DNA of 64,000 bases, taken from positions 42,813,019 through 42,877,018 of the forward strand of contig NC_083600.1 in assembly GCF_020882245.1 (NCBI RefSeq), given 5' to 3'. Position numbers and translations under genes: made by a program. Source of the stretch: Rhopalosiphum padi. Its lineage: Eukaryota > Arthropoda > Insecta > Hemiptera > Aphididae. Position 1 is the first letter of the stretch. Every line of letters begins with the position of its first letter. Positions 52,944-64,000 of this stretch are shown piece by piece. Below the pieces are notes generated by a model. The model was not told where the DNA came from. It did not search any database and saw nothing but the letters and a program-made list of their open reading frames with translations.

Positions 52944-53680
52944 TAGGCGTACGCAGACTCTTAAAGTGGACATTGCCCATATTTATTATCGTCCTTAACA
53001 GTTAACCCCCTTTTCTTACATAGTTTAATATAATTTTAAGTTTATTACTATATTATTTTGAATATTTTATACTAAACAGGTACTAGTAAATTAAAATAAA
53101 GTACCTATAATTATCTAACAAGTATAATAATTATGAATTACATAGCTAGAAATAATAAATGTATTTTATGTACTTATAGAGATGAAACATTCGTCTATTA
53201 CCCATATTATTGAATTCATAAATTACTGCATTTAAATCTACGTTCGATACCATTTCTTGTTTTGTGATGAATGACTCCAAACATTCATGACCCATTGTAC
53301 TGAATAATTTGTTTTTTATTATGGTTAATTTTGAAAAACTGCGTTCATGTGTACAGCTAGTTACAGGTATGATTGTAAACATTTTTAAAGTTTTAAAAAC
53401 ACAATTATATATTGTGGAATTTCCAGTTTTTTTCAATCAATGAATCCTTTCATAAATAAATTTACTAGTAGCACCATTTAGTTGCATAACATTTTGATTA
53501 TTTTTTTAAAGTTTCAGTTCAGTAAATAAATCTTCCTCTGAAACCTTGGAAAATGTTAACAACATTTTTGTAGTATTTTGAGTTATATTCATATTTAACA
53601 TGCATACCATAGCAACAACCTAGGCAAATTTATCCTGCTTAAATCTTAAATTAATCATAATGAATTATTCAATTTATTTT
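52944..53680 (-). pseudogene. Decayed hAT transposase fragment, second family
   Basis: On the minus strand, 53180-53436 encodes TIIPVTSCTHERSFSKLTII then KNKLFSTMGHECLESF, the C-terminal dimerisation segment of zinc-finger-MYM/THAP-like hAT transposases (P-V-T-S-C-x-x-E-R-S-F-S-K-L...S-T-M). Upstream to about 53660 the same frame continues with related sequence but stop codons interrupt it, so it is inactive. A transposon-like end, cataggcgtacgcagac, lies at 52951-52967. The family differs from the fragment at 33.4 kb. Confidence 0.72.
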
Positions 53681-54276
53681 TTAAACTCACTTTATGTGTA
53701 CAAATTTTATCTAAAATTGAATGAATTTAATTATTTAGTTAGATTGAGGAGCGCCTGGGTACTCCTCTCAGCATATGACTATGTCACATATTTTTCTATG
53801 TTGTCTTACTCAATGATAAATCCTATTCCATTTCTTCGTAAAATTAATTAAAACTCAACCATTATCTGTCTAATGTGCATTGCCAATACTATCTTCTTAT
53901 TCTCTTTTCAATAAACAAATCTAACACTATATTTTCTATCTTATAATATAATGGTTGGGGGACCATGTATAAAATTTACATAAGTATTGTCAATAATAAA
54001 TTGATGACTAATTTTATGGGTTATCCCTAGGTTGCTTATATTAAATATATATATTAGTAACAATAGTAACTATGCATTAATAATATACAAATAGATTCAT
54101 ATTTGATTTATAAACAATTTTATTAAGTAGGTAATTAATAAATTATATAGATCTGATAATAAATAGAAACTTTTTTCATATTTAAAATTCAATTAGATAC
54201 TTGTAAAATGAATACAATACAAAAGATTTAAACAATAATACTTGGTTATAATTTAAGTAAATTATTATCCTAGAAA
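53681..54276. other. SLC35B3 3' flank
   Basis: AT-rich; no gene recognised. A minus-strand AATAAA near 54119-54126 could end the SLC35B3 transcript about 150 nt below its stop. Confidence 0.45.
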
Positions 54277-56223
54277 TCAAACTATCATTGGTGATTTTCT
54301 TCGTTTCCTTAAATTTCCAAATACTTTACTCGAATTCATAAAAATCATTTTAAAGTCAAAATGATTGGTTTTTCCCAAAACATTTAAATAAATTCCTAAT
54401 ACAATTAGTAATCCAGCCCAAACATATCTAAAAAAAAAAGAAAATAATGAAAATAAAGTTAATTATACAGTAAAGAGTTATTATATTATTTAAAATATGA
54501 AAAATTCTTACTGAAATGTAAATGGCTTTGAAAACAATAAAAATGATATCACTATTGTTACAGCTTTTCGACACGTAGTCACAGTTACAGCAACTAAAGC
54601 ACCACAAGTTCTAATCAAAGCAAGTACAGCTTGAACTCCAAAAAATCCAGAAAGTGAAAACAAAAATATGTATATGTAAGTCACTGGATTCTACTAATAG
54701 AAAAAATGTAAAACAATAATATATATAATTTTAAATTAGTTTCTATATTTCAACCTGAATGCAGAATTCTGTCCCATCTTTTAGTTGTCCGCTTACTAAC
54801 AATACAAATAACAAATATACAAATCCTACAAAGTAGGAATATAAAACAATTTCTGCATTGGATGCATTATGTTTCTTCATCATTTTTTCTTGAAAATTAC
54901 CTATAAGCGCATCACAAAATAATGCAGAACTTATCAAAATTATACCTAAAATATAAGAAATATAATTTGTTAATTAAAATCTTAATATAAAATATTATTA
55001 TGAAATAAGAATACAATTTACCTATAAGATTGAAATCTGGAGAAACTTTATTATCAGCTAAGGTAAATAATATTAATCCTGCACACATACATGATGCTGC
55101 TACAATATCAATAACTTTATACACTTTTTGCTGTACTAATATTCCACCAATCATGACTGGTATCAGTTTGCAACATTTAAATATAACTTGTGTAGGGTAA
55201 TTCAAGTAACCAAGTGAAGCATTTGAAAACCCCATTGAACCTAATAATATCAGTCCCAATAAAAGATATAAGACTAATGGTATCCTGGAACAATCATAAA
55301 ATAAAGATAATTAAACAGTTGTAATTTATTAAATCCATTTTATTATTACTAAGTACATTTTTTGTTGTTTTCTATTTTTTATTATCTCTATATTCTATAT
55401 CTTAATAAATCTTATGAACGGCCTTTTTAACTCATACAGTTCATCTTGAAAAACAGAAATCACGATAAAAAAAAAAACAGTGTTCTGACTTCTGAAAACT
55501 TTATAAAATTTAAATAAATATCATAATACTACTCTTTTTGTTAGTTCATAAAATTATGATGTTTTTTAATATTACATAAATATATATATATATATATTTT
55601 AAATTATAATGTCAGCAGAGTGACAAGATAAACTGGACCAATTATTATAATGGATAATAATCAATAAATTAAAGTAATACATTTATTTTCTAACAAAAAT
55701 GCAGTATGAATTTTCAAACCACAACGTTTTTCATTCAATTTTAAGAAAAATTATCCTATAAATATTAGGTTTGTGGAAAAAGTTATGTACATTTTTTATG
55801 TTTGGTTTATTACATTTTGGATTTAGATTTTGATATTTAAATTGAATACATTTTTTATCTAATTACCTTCGTTGTGTACGATTGAATTGACTTTCTATTA
55901 ATCCAAATATTGAATAATTAAAAAATTGTACCAAAGTTAGGTACCATCCAAATGGCTTAAAACCTTTAATTGCAAATATTGCTTCCTAAAAAATAAAATA
56001 TTTGAATAAATGGACATATTAAATAAAATTATAAAATACAATTTACTTGTAAGTATCCATAAGGTATAAAAAAAATGAACACAACTAATGAACATATTAA
56101 AAACTGCCATAGTTCAGAAAAATGACTGATATCAACCCATAGGAGTTTTCTTGATGATTCTTCCTTTTTACTAGGTAATAATTCTGTATTTCCAGAATCA
56201 TTAATGTAAATTTTAGCTTCCAT
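54277..56223 (-). CDS. SLC35B3: Adenosine 3'-phospho 5'-phosphosulfate transporter 2 (PAPST2)
   Basis: Family role: imports PAPS, the universal sulfate donor, into the Golgi lumen in exchange for nucleotide, so that glycans and proteins can be sulfated. Seen here: six minus-strand exons (56047-56223, 55867-55985, 55022-55284, 54755-54945, 54512-54690, 54277-54427), in frame, 359 aa. About ten hydrophobic segments can be seen, beginning with LICSLVVFIFFIPYGYLQ after a charged cytosolic N-terminus. The SLC35B signatures are present: SNASLGYLNYPTQVIFKCCK, LIPVMIGGILVQQKVYKVID, and FGVQAVLALIRTCGALVAVT followed by TTCRKAVTIVISF. The C-terminus is basic (NLRKRRKSPMIV). The protein is shorter than the 401-aa human form because its N-terminus is short. 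At exon 5 two overlapping acceptors exist; the one at 54690 avoids an in-frame stop. It runs divergently from THOC1. Confidence 0.92.
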
Positions 56224-56620
56224 TCAATTACACAAAGTTGGGCTTTTATATCTGGGAAAAGAAAATTATTAGTTTTAAATCTTTTACTGTGAAAGTATAG
56301 TAACAAATAATTACTTTAATAAATAATATAAACTACAGTTGATAGATTGGCACTAGGCAGTATAATAAAAAGTACTTAATCAGACATCATATTAAATAAA
56401 AACAAACCATTTAATTTCTTGTACAAGTATTTTAAATGACATAAGTAGGTATTTACAATTATATACAAATGAAAATATGAATAAAACAATCAAAACAAAT
56501 ATAAGTCACAATATAATATGTATAATTTAATTAATTTATTAATAATTATTAATGAATATCTGAAATTAAATTAGTTTAAGTTAGTTAATAGTTAACTCAG
56601 TTATCTGCCATAGTGGCATA
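56224..56620. promoter_or_regulatory. Shared divergent promoter region of SLC35B3 and THOC1
   Basis: The SLC35B3 start (56223, minus) and the putative THOC1 first exon (about 56600, plus) are separated by only about 0.4 kb with no other feature between. This head-to-head layout implies a compact bidirectional promoter. A GC-richer part (tagtggcatagtgccgtctgggtctggcg) begins at 56610. No TATA box can be trusted in such AT-rich DNA, so individual elements are not called. Confidence 0.5.
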
Positions 56621-56885
56621 GTGCCGTCTGGGTCTGGCGAAATTCGTTTGATAAATGATATCAGAAAACAGAAATCAGAATCATTCAATCATCATTTTTT
56701 AAATTCTATATTTCAAGCACAGTTAAAAGATGTCTCTCAAGTTTCAAGCATCAAGCCGTCAATGCAACATGCCAACATCAGACATCTATTAGTGATATAC
56801 AAATAAATTCTCTGATAGCAGAACTATAAATGATATTAGACCGGTGATACCACAACAACAGTGTGAACAAATTTCTCATATAAGG
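56600..56885 (+). other. Putative non-coding first exon (5' UTR) of THOC1
   Basis: The stretch is less AT-rich than its surroundings and ends in a good donor (catataag|GTAATA at 56885/56886). It would be spliced onto the exon holding the ATG at 57378. The open frame inside (56621-56806) resembles no protein. Inferred from composition and splice signal only. Confidence 0.4.
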
Positions 56886-57377
56886 TAATATAATATAAAA
56901 TGTGTTGTTTATATTTTAATAGTTATCGAATACTGATACTAACCGTCTGTCTGATTAGTGATTACCGAGTTTCTAATTTCAATTTTGTTTTGTGTTAATT
57001 AGTAATTACAATTATGGCTTATTAATATTGTTTAGCCATTAATACAGTATTTCTATTAATACATAGTGTTTACTAATTTACAATTTTAAAATTTGTTGTA
57101 GTAATACTTAATAGTCAGTACACTGATATTTTAATGTGAAATAATTTTTATTTAAGTTTTGTATATTAAATAATATTTTAAAGTTGAACAATAAACTATA
57201 TTATTGTATAGTTTTTTAATACATTTTTATAGTAAGTTCCTAATCTTTTAGTTCCAAATAATATTCTTATTAATTATTATTTTGTGTTAAGGTGTGTATA
57301 AATTGTACCATTACCATATAAAAAATTGTATCATTATAAAACTTTTACCTAACTTGTTGGAAGCCATACAATACACT

Positions 57378-60300
57378 ATGTCTGTTAGTAAATTTCGTGA
57401 AGAATTAAAAGTAATTATAATTTTATCTGGAACTAATTTGATGAAATACTTAATGTGGTCATTTTTATGTTTTAGAATATTCTTAAGGAACCAAATACTA
57501 CAACAATTACTTCTATTAAAAAGATTGTACAAGAAAATAATTATTTCAGTCTAAGGTAAATTAATCAAAGAATATTATGCATTTATGTATAATAAATTTA
57601 TTAATGATAATTAAAATCATTAACATAATATGTAAAATAATATTTTTTTCAAATGTTACTACGTACCAAAGGATTTACAACACAACAATTTTTTCATTGT
57701 TTAATTAGTGATGCAGATAGACGTTCAATTTTAGATCAAGTGTTGAGATGTTATGTTTTAGACATAGTATTATCAAAGCCATCAAATTTATATGATGTTT
57801 GTAATATGTGGACATCATTTACAATTGAACTTGTAAGGAATGAAATGTGTACTGCTATTATGCCAGTAGTTATATTGTCAGATATGTTTGACGTGACCAC
57901 AATGGATGTTTGTGAAAAAATGTTTGATCATGTTGAATCTTATGTAAACGTACTTAAGGAACCCCAATTTTTTATGGCATGCAAGAACAATTTATTACGA
58001 ATGTGCAATGGTAATATTTTATTTTTCTTATTTTGTTTAATATGTTATTAACAATTCAAAAGTACCTATAAAAAAAATACCTATTTTCAGTTGAAGTGAA
58101 TTTATTAATTACTATTGAGGAGACAAAATTGGTTAAGTGAAAAAAACTTATTTACTATAACATAAAAATATAAATTGTACAGGAAATAGTTATGAGGAAA
58201 GGTCTAAAAAATTAAAATATTAATCAAAAAATTAGACATTCTTAAAGCATTATTGACATGTATCAATTAAATTATGATTATAATTATACAAATTAGTCTC
58301 AGATAAAATATTGACTAATAGTATAAAATAAATTAGATAAATAATCTAGTATTTAAATATTTGAATAAAGCTACATTTAATTTTTTAAATGTCTAAAGTA
58401 CCAAGAAATGCTAAATATGTGATTAGTAATTACTAATATTATTCTACAGAATTTCAAATTTGTAATAGATATTTAAATATTATGTTAGACTAAAGAAAGT
58501 ATCAAGTAATCATTAATTTATCTATAATATATTTAAGGTTGAATTAAGGTCTTCTTCTTTCTTTTTTCTTTGCCCTTTATAAATTTAACAACTACTGAAT
58601 GTTTTCAATAAAAAAAGTTCCATCAATAGATTTTTTGAGACTTGGGAAGGGTTTATTGCTTAGTTTCTAACTTTGATTTAATTTATTGTATTGTATTTTA
58701 TTTTATAATATTTAAAAGTTGATACTCGTGTAATGATTAATTACTAAAAAAATTACATAATATTATATTTGTATATATTTGTAAACCTATGTGTGTTTGG
58801 ATGCAAACAAAACACTTATTTTTGGGTAATACACTGGTTTATTATTATATAGCAAGGATGGCCAACTAAAAGAGACTTGCGAGCCCAATATATTAATATT
58901 TATGGAAGAGCCGAAATGAAAAAAAAGTCATAATAATACATATATATAATTATCGTAAACACAATATTTATTTTTTTGAAAACATTTTCTATAAATTGTA
59001 ATTTAATAAAATATTATACTTCTTCAAATACATAAATTCATATTAAAAAATTTTTTTTACAAAAATATTTTGTATCACAATGAGATGTAAGCTGCATGAG
59101 TCTAAAAAGTGAGTCGCAGTATGGCCACCACTGTTATATAGTATTTTATTTAAAACTGATTAGCATTAATATTTTATATCATATTTTACATTACAATGGA
59201 AAAAACAATCCGCATTTACTAATATTGCTATTTTATTTTAGATCTTTTACGACGTTTATCTAGATCACGGAATACAGTCTTTTGTGGGCGTATTTTATTA
59301 TTTTTAGCCAAGTTTTTTCCTTTTTCTGAACGTTCAGGTTAAGCAATTTTTTATATTTAAACTTATTATAATAATTAATTAATTTTTATTATATTTTAGG
59401 TCTAAACATTGTAAGTGAATTTAATTTAGAGAATGTAACTGAATATCTAGATGAAAATCATTTTGATCAAACTGAAGATGTGCCAGAAGATTCAATTCCT
59501 GAAGATGAAGCTAAATCAGATATTATAATTGAAAAGTATGTATTTTAGCTGTAATCTAATTAAAATCTGTTTATGTTTGGTAATATTTAGGTATTTTATA
59601 ATTATTATCTTTGAGCTAAATAAAATATTGTGGCCCATGGGTACGCCAAATGTACCTGTGGGTACAATATAGGGTGCAAATAATTGAAGTTATGTACATG
59701 TTTATATTTATAAATTCAAATCAATTTAAACCTTAGTTATTTTGTATAGTTAAATATTATGATCTTATAATTTTTACAGAGTGAATGTTGATAAAAATCT
59801 TTATTTAAAATTTTGGTCATTGCAAGATTACTTTAGGAATCCTAATCAATGTTACAAAGCTGAACATTGGAAATTGTTTATCTCTGTAAGTTACTATTTG
59901 AATAATCTATCATTCAATCAATGGTTATGTAAATATAAATAATTACATTATTTTTTATTTAGCATACAGATTTCATTTTTTCAACTTTTCAAAGTCATAA
60001 GTTGGAACATGTTAATAGAATGGATAATGAAAGCGTTGAACAAAATATGCATTACTTTCCAAAATATTTGACAAATCAAAAATTATTAGAATTGCAATTA
60101 AGTGATGTAAATTTTAGACGTTATATTCTTATACAATTCTTATTGCTTTTCCAGTATTTGGATGCTCCTGTTAAATTTAAACTGTTAGTATGAAAGTTAT
60201 TATAATTTAAGTAAATATTAGTAAGAATTTTTTTTTTATAACTTACAAATTTATTTTGGATTTCAGTGATAATTTCAAGATTAAACCAGAACAACAAGAA

Positions 60301-62921
60301 TGGATTAAAAATTCTATTACCACTATTTATGAACTAATTAATAATACACCACCTGATGGCGTCAAATTTTCTGAAGTAGTAAAAAATATATTACAGGTAA
60401 ATCATTATTTTATATTTTATACTTCAACTTGCATCATCTCATAAAATATAATTGATATTTTATACTAGAGAGAAGAACAATGGAATAAATGGAAAAATGA
60501 TGGTTGTCCAGAAGTAACAAAAAGATTACCTACTAGTGATCAAAGTGATATGCCCGCACCTAAACGAAGACTTCGAAGAAATTTAGGGGATGTTATTAAA
60601 AATATGACTGCTAATAACAAAGTGTTTCTTGGAGAGTAAGTCATTGTTATATATATTATTTTTTTAATTCTGTAACATAATTTTATTTAATGTTTAGTCC
60701 CGAATTAACCAAACTATGGAATTTAAAGCCTGATAATTTAGAAGCTTGTAAAGGACCTGAACGGGATTTTTTACCATCATTTGATTCATTTTTCCAGGAA
60801 GCATTTGAGCAATTGGATCCAGAATTGTGTATTGAAAATCAATACAAGTAATTTAACAATTTATTAATTATAGTGTTTTTCAATATCGTATATTTCAATA
60901 TTTATATTAACTTTTATTATATTAAACATATTTTAAGTAATAATCTTTTTCTTATATTATGTTTTTATTTTGTATTAAATATAATATTATATAATTTAAA
61001 ATATAATTATTATTAAATGTATTCATTTTTTACTTTAGAAAAGTAAATGATGGCAACTTTGGATGGCGTGCACTAAGACTATTAGCTCGTAAAAGTCCAC
61101 ATTTTTTTGCTCAGAGCAATAATCCTATTCATAAATTATCTGAATACTTAGAAAACATGATTAAAAAAACAATGAGTAAAGAAAAAATAGTAAGTATAAT
61201 TTTTATTTTAGATTTATTTATGTAATATATAACTAATATTTTAATTAATAACCAGACAATAGTCTGAATAATATAATTCAGTTTGTAACCATATTATTAC
61301 CTCTAATTCCTAAGCAAGCCTATTAGTTATTTCCAGCAACGCCTTCTTATCAAGTGATTCACCTTTATTTTTAAAATCTCACTTTCTGTTGTCTCAAAAT
61401 AAGGTTTATCACTATTTATTTTCTATTACTGGCAATGAGCATGCTGACGCTTTTGCTAACTCTATTAACAATAACTCTCCCTTGGATCCCTCATTATATC
61501 CGTATTCGAATTTAATCCCTATACTTTTTCAATCCACCTATAAATTGAGGATGTTGGAATGGGAAAACCTTTCAGAATGCTTTGCCTATAGATATAAAAT
61601 AATATCCAAAACCATCCTTACCCAGCTATGTTTTTCATACTCAATAATTATTTGTATTGTCATAGTCAAATTCTCTTGGCGACACGGTTCATAATCTAGT
61701 CTTTCCCACTCCTGAAAATTGGTACACAATAACTTCCCATACTGTACCAGTGTACCATACCTAACTGGACATACATATGACCTTCAACATCTACTGATTA
61801 GTTGTCACTCTATTTTATTAGATAGATTTTATTTAAATTATTTTTGTTAACTAAATTTTTTCTTCAATATAAATTACTTTACTGCAATTTAATATCATAA
61901 AATATACTAAGTAATTTATGCTAACAACTGCCTTGCTCGAAATTGTTCTTCATATACAATGAATTTAAATGTAATACATTTGTCATAGTGACTTACTCAA
62001 TAATAAAATACACTCTGCATCTATTGTACATCAAAGTGATTACCTACTCCTACCCCTTTTTTTGAAAATAATAGTAATAATTTATATATAAACGTATAAT
62101 TTTTTAGTCTGTCAACCAAGGTTCAGATAAACATGTATCACCAAATAAAGAATTTAAAAAAGAATCTGTAATTGAATCAGAAGAAGTTGATATATCTGAA
62201 GGTATTCAAGATGAGAATGAAAATGAAAATAATGTAGAAGTGGAAGACAAAAATAAGATTTCTAAACAGATTATTGATCAAGTTGCTGCTAAAATAGGAG
62301 AAAAATGGAATATACTAGCTGAAAAACTGGGATACCAACCAGATGAGGTAAAATCATGAACATGTTTAATTATATATAAAGGCTTTCTAAAATCTATTGA
62401 GACTTCGCTTATTATTTATAATTAATAATTTTGAAGTTAGAAAAAAATATACTTAGATTGAAATAATATCCATGAGTGTTGAGTCTCGGAATAGGTACTA
62501 TAGTTCTTAGGTTAAGTATTCTATGTATTATAAAACTCAATACACATGTATGTATATATTTTATTATATGTATTGTTAGAAATTAAAATACTTTGTTTAA
62601 AATTAGTGTAAATCTGTGGTAATTAAATATTCTTTCTTTTGTATTTATAACTATTAGTATAATTATTTTCCCTTGCGATGAGCGTTTTGTTTAATCAAAA
62701 TTAATACACTTTATTATAATCTAATACTACAATATTTTTAATAATTATTAATTTTGTTTTAGATTGAGTTTGTGAAAACGATAAAAACTACACCTTTAGA
62801 TCAAGCCACATATTTACTGGAAGTGTGGGTTGAAGATGCAGAAAATCCCAAACCTGAAAATCTTATTTATATTTTAGAAGAAATTCAATTAACTGAAGCA
62901 GCAAATATCCTTAAGTCTTAA
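57378..62921 (+). CDS. THOC1: THO complex subunit 1 (THOC1/HPR1)
   Basis: Family role: core subunit of the nuclear THO/TREX complex that couples transcription to mRNA packaging and export and limits R-loops. Seen here: 13 plus-strand exons (57378-57410, 57476-57548, 57672-58010, 59242-59337, 59400-59535, 59780-59885, 59963-60183, 60267-60396, 60469-60635, 60698-60847, 61039-61189, 62108-62347, 62763-62921), about 666 aa against 657 in human. Conserved blocks: LLRMCNDLLRRLSRSRNTVF then CGRILLFLAKFFP, KFWSLQDYFRNPNQCY, LTNQKLLELQLSDVNFRRY, and NFGWRALRLLARKSPHFF. The C-terminus is a death-domain-like fold (KIGEKWNILAEKLGYQPDEI ... YLLEVWVEDAENPKPENLIY). The acidic linker in exon 12 is typical. 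The exon 2/3 junction only keeps frame with a weak GTCTAA donor, so it is uncertain. A hAT MITE lies in intron 3 and a retrotransposon fragment in intron 11. Confidence 0.93.
58853..59133. mobile_element. hAT-type MITE, 281 bp, in THOC1 intron 3, with 8-bp target duplication
   Basis: Flanked by identical ttatatag (58845-58852 and 59134-59141). Left end CAAGGATGGCCAACTAAA; right end (reverse complement) CAGTGGTGGCCATACTGCGAC. The cagtggtggcca start is a common hAT terminus. No coding capacity. Confidence 0.9.
61389..61860 (+). pseudogene. Non-LTR retrotransposon RNase H fragment in THOC1 intron 11
   Basis: The segment TGNEHADAFANSINNNSPLD is the RNase H motif (GNE-x-AD-x-x-A) found near the 3' end of jockey/I-type insect retrotransposons. 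In the downstream sequence another frame shows LTGHTYDLQHLLIS, like the zinc-finger-like region that follows RNase H in such elements. Frame changes and a stop at 61694 show it is dead. It lies in the same orientation as THOC1 inside its 0.9-kb intron 11. Upstream traces may start near 61290. Confidence 0.7.
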
Positions 62922-64000
62922 CAAATAATTTAAATATTGTAATATTATGTACTAAAATTACTACATTTAATGTAATTTTATATTTAAAAGACATAAGAAA
63001 CAATTAAATTATATTTATTTTTGATTTAATTAAACAAATATTTTATAATGTTTTAAATCAATATTTCATATGTATTCATGTATCAAAAATATTTTTTACA
63101 AAGTTTTAGAGATAACTAAGATATCAGATATATATATTCACATTTGCATTCAATCATTCATCATGTCATGAAATATTTTTTCTAACAATACTGATAGTAG
63201 CTTTACTGGAGGTTAGATCCCCTTAAACACACAAATAAAATTATTTAATGATAATACTAGAAAGAATATGATACTATAGACATTTTTCATATTTTAAATA
63301 CAATTATTTTTAACATAAATATAATTTTAATTTTAAAAAAAGTTCAGTTTTTTTTATCCAATAATAATAGCTCTGTTATCCCTTAACTTGAATATGTCTT
63401 AATGGTTCCAGTTGCCCAGGCTTAAATATACCACTTAACATTCACTTAAGTCATTTTTATCAAATAGAATGTGAACAAAAATAATATATTTAAGAAACTT
63501 GAACATCTTTTAGATTGTTCAAATTAAATTCCTTTATTAAAATGTACTTTAAATATTATTGATAGTTGTATCAACATAATACATAATACCAACAAACAAT
63601 TTAGCCCTATTTCTAAATGGTAAGTACATATTTATTCAAATATAATTGTGTTTATATCAATTAATGTAAGTCACAAAATAATGAGAAAAAAACAGGGTTG
63701 ACAAACACACCTCTAAAATATATAAAATAGTTACAAATTCCGTATAAGTCATAATCGAAATTGTTTAGTCAAATCATGATATTGACATGTAGTACATTGT
63801 ACAGTACCACCTATGGTCTATGAAATATAATTTGAAAAGTTTTTTTTATTTATTAAATTAATTGTTTCGACATTTTTTTGAAAATATACAATAGAAGAGA
63901 AACAGGAAAATTAAGAACAACAGAAACAACAGTTTTACAATAGAATTAATGTTATATAATTTATTTAGGTAATTATATCTCAGAGTAAGTAACTATATAA
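62922..64000. other. THOC1 3' flank
   Basis: Contains the THOC1 3' UTR, then AT-rich DNA. A less AT-rich piece at 63362-63425 could be a short terminal exon on the minus strand of a gene beyond the window, but no frame is clearly preferred. No other feature recognised. Confidence 0.4.

Noticed and set aside
57490..57555. Donor GTAAAT after 57555 as the end of THOC1 exon 2.
   Set aside because: It looks stronger but leaves the wrong phase for exon 3; recorded as an open question instead.
1..64000. CRISPR arrays, operons, phage or integron-like structures.
   Set aside because: None seen; the window is eukaryotic with spliced genes, and the tandem repeats found have no spacer pattern.

Overview
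The window reads as nuclear DNA of an insect, most likely an aphid or close relative (Hemiptera). It is extremely AT-rich, the genes are split into many small exons by short AT-rich introns with ordinary GT-AG borders, the encoded proteins look like insect or metazoan orthologues, and the gaps are filled with dispersed AT-rich repeats and short inverted-repeat transposons of a kind common in aphids. No prokaryotic features (operons, Shine-Dalgarno sites, CRISPR arrays) are present. The species cannot be named from sequence alone.

Seven complete protein-coding genes could be assembled exon by exon. They are LRPPRC-like (minus, 705-7465, 20 coding exons, 1,396 aa), HPF1 with an N-terminal PBZ zinc finger (minus, 19316-22382, 10 exons, 511 aa), UBE2K (minus, 24524-25944, 5 exons, 205 aa), ARPC1 (plus, 30137-32522, 8 exons, 374 aa), alanine aminotransferase (minus, 35799-40587, 12 exons, 527 aa), SLC35B3/PAPST2 (minus, 54277-56223, 6 exons, 359 aa) and THOC1 (plus, 57378-62921, 13 exons, about 666 aa). 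Reading frame carries through every listed junction; only the THOC1 exon 2/3 junction needs an unusual donor. The genes are housekeeping functions (mitochondrial RNA stability, ADP-ribosylation of chromatin, ubiquitin conjugation, actin branching, amino-acid metabolism, PAPS transport, mRNA export) with no evident shared pathway. SLC35B3 and THOC1 start head to head about 0.4 kb apart and probably share a promoter region.

The space between genes is mobile-element territory. From 9.0 to 17.6 kb lies a compound array: three 205-bp tandem copies, then 2.3-kb tandem duplications, one of them carrying a tRNA-derived SINE whose empty site is preserved in the sister copies. Several hAT-type MITEs can be delimited with 8-bp target duplications (8.5, 26.7, 29.0 and 58.9 kb; imperfect at 52.4 kb), and there is a pogo/Tc1-like 84-bp hairpin element, two copies of a 0.7-kb inverted-repeat element in opposite orientation, two decayed hAT transposase fragments and one non-LTR retrotransposon fragment. 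From 40.6 to 54.2 kb no conserved protein-coding gene was found; a GC-richer island at 41.3-41.7 kb is the best candidate there for a promoter or non-coding RNA.

I did not find a convincing previously undescribed biological system. The items most worth a second look are the duplicated modules at 9-17.6 kb, the PBZ-HPF1 architecture and the 41.3-kb island.
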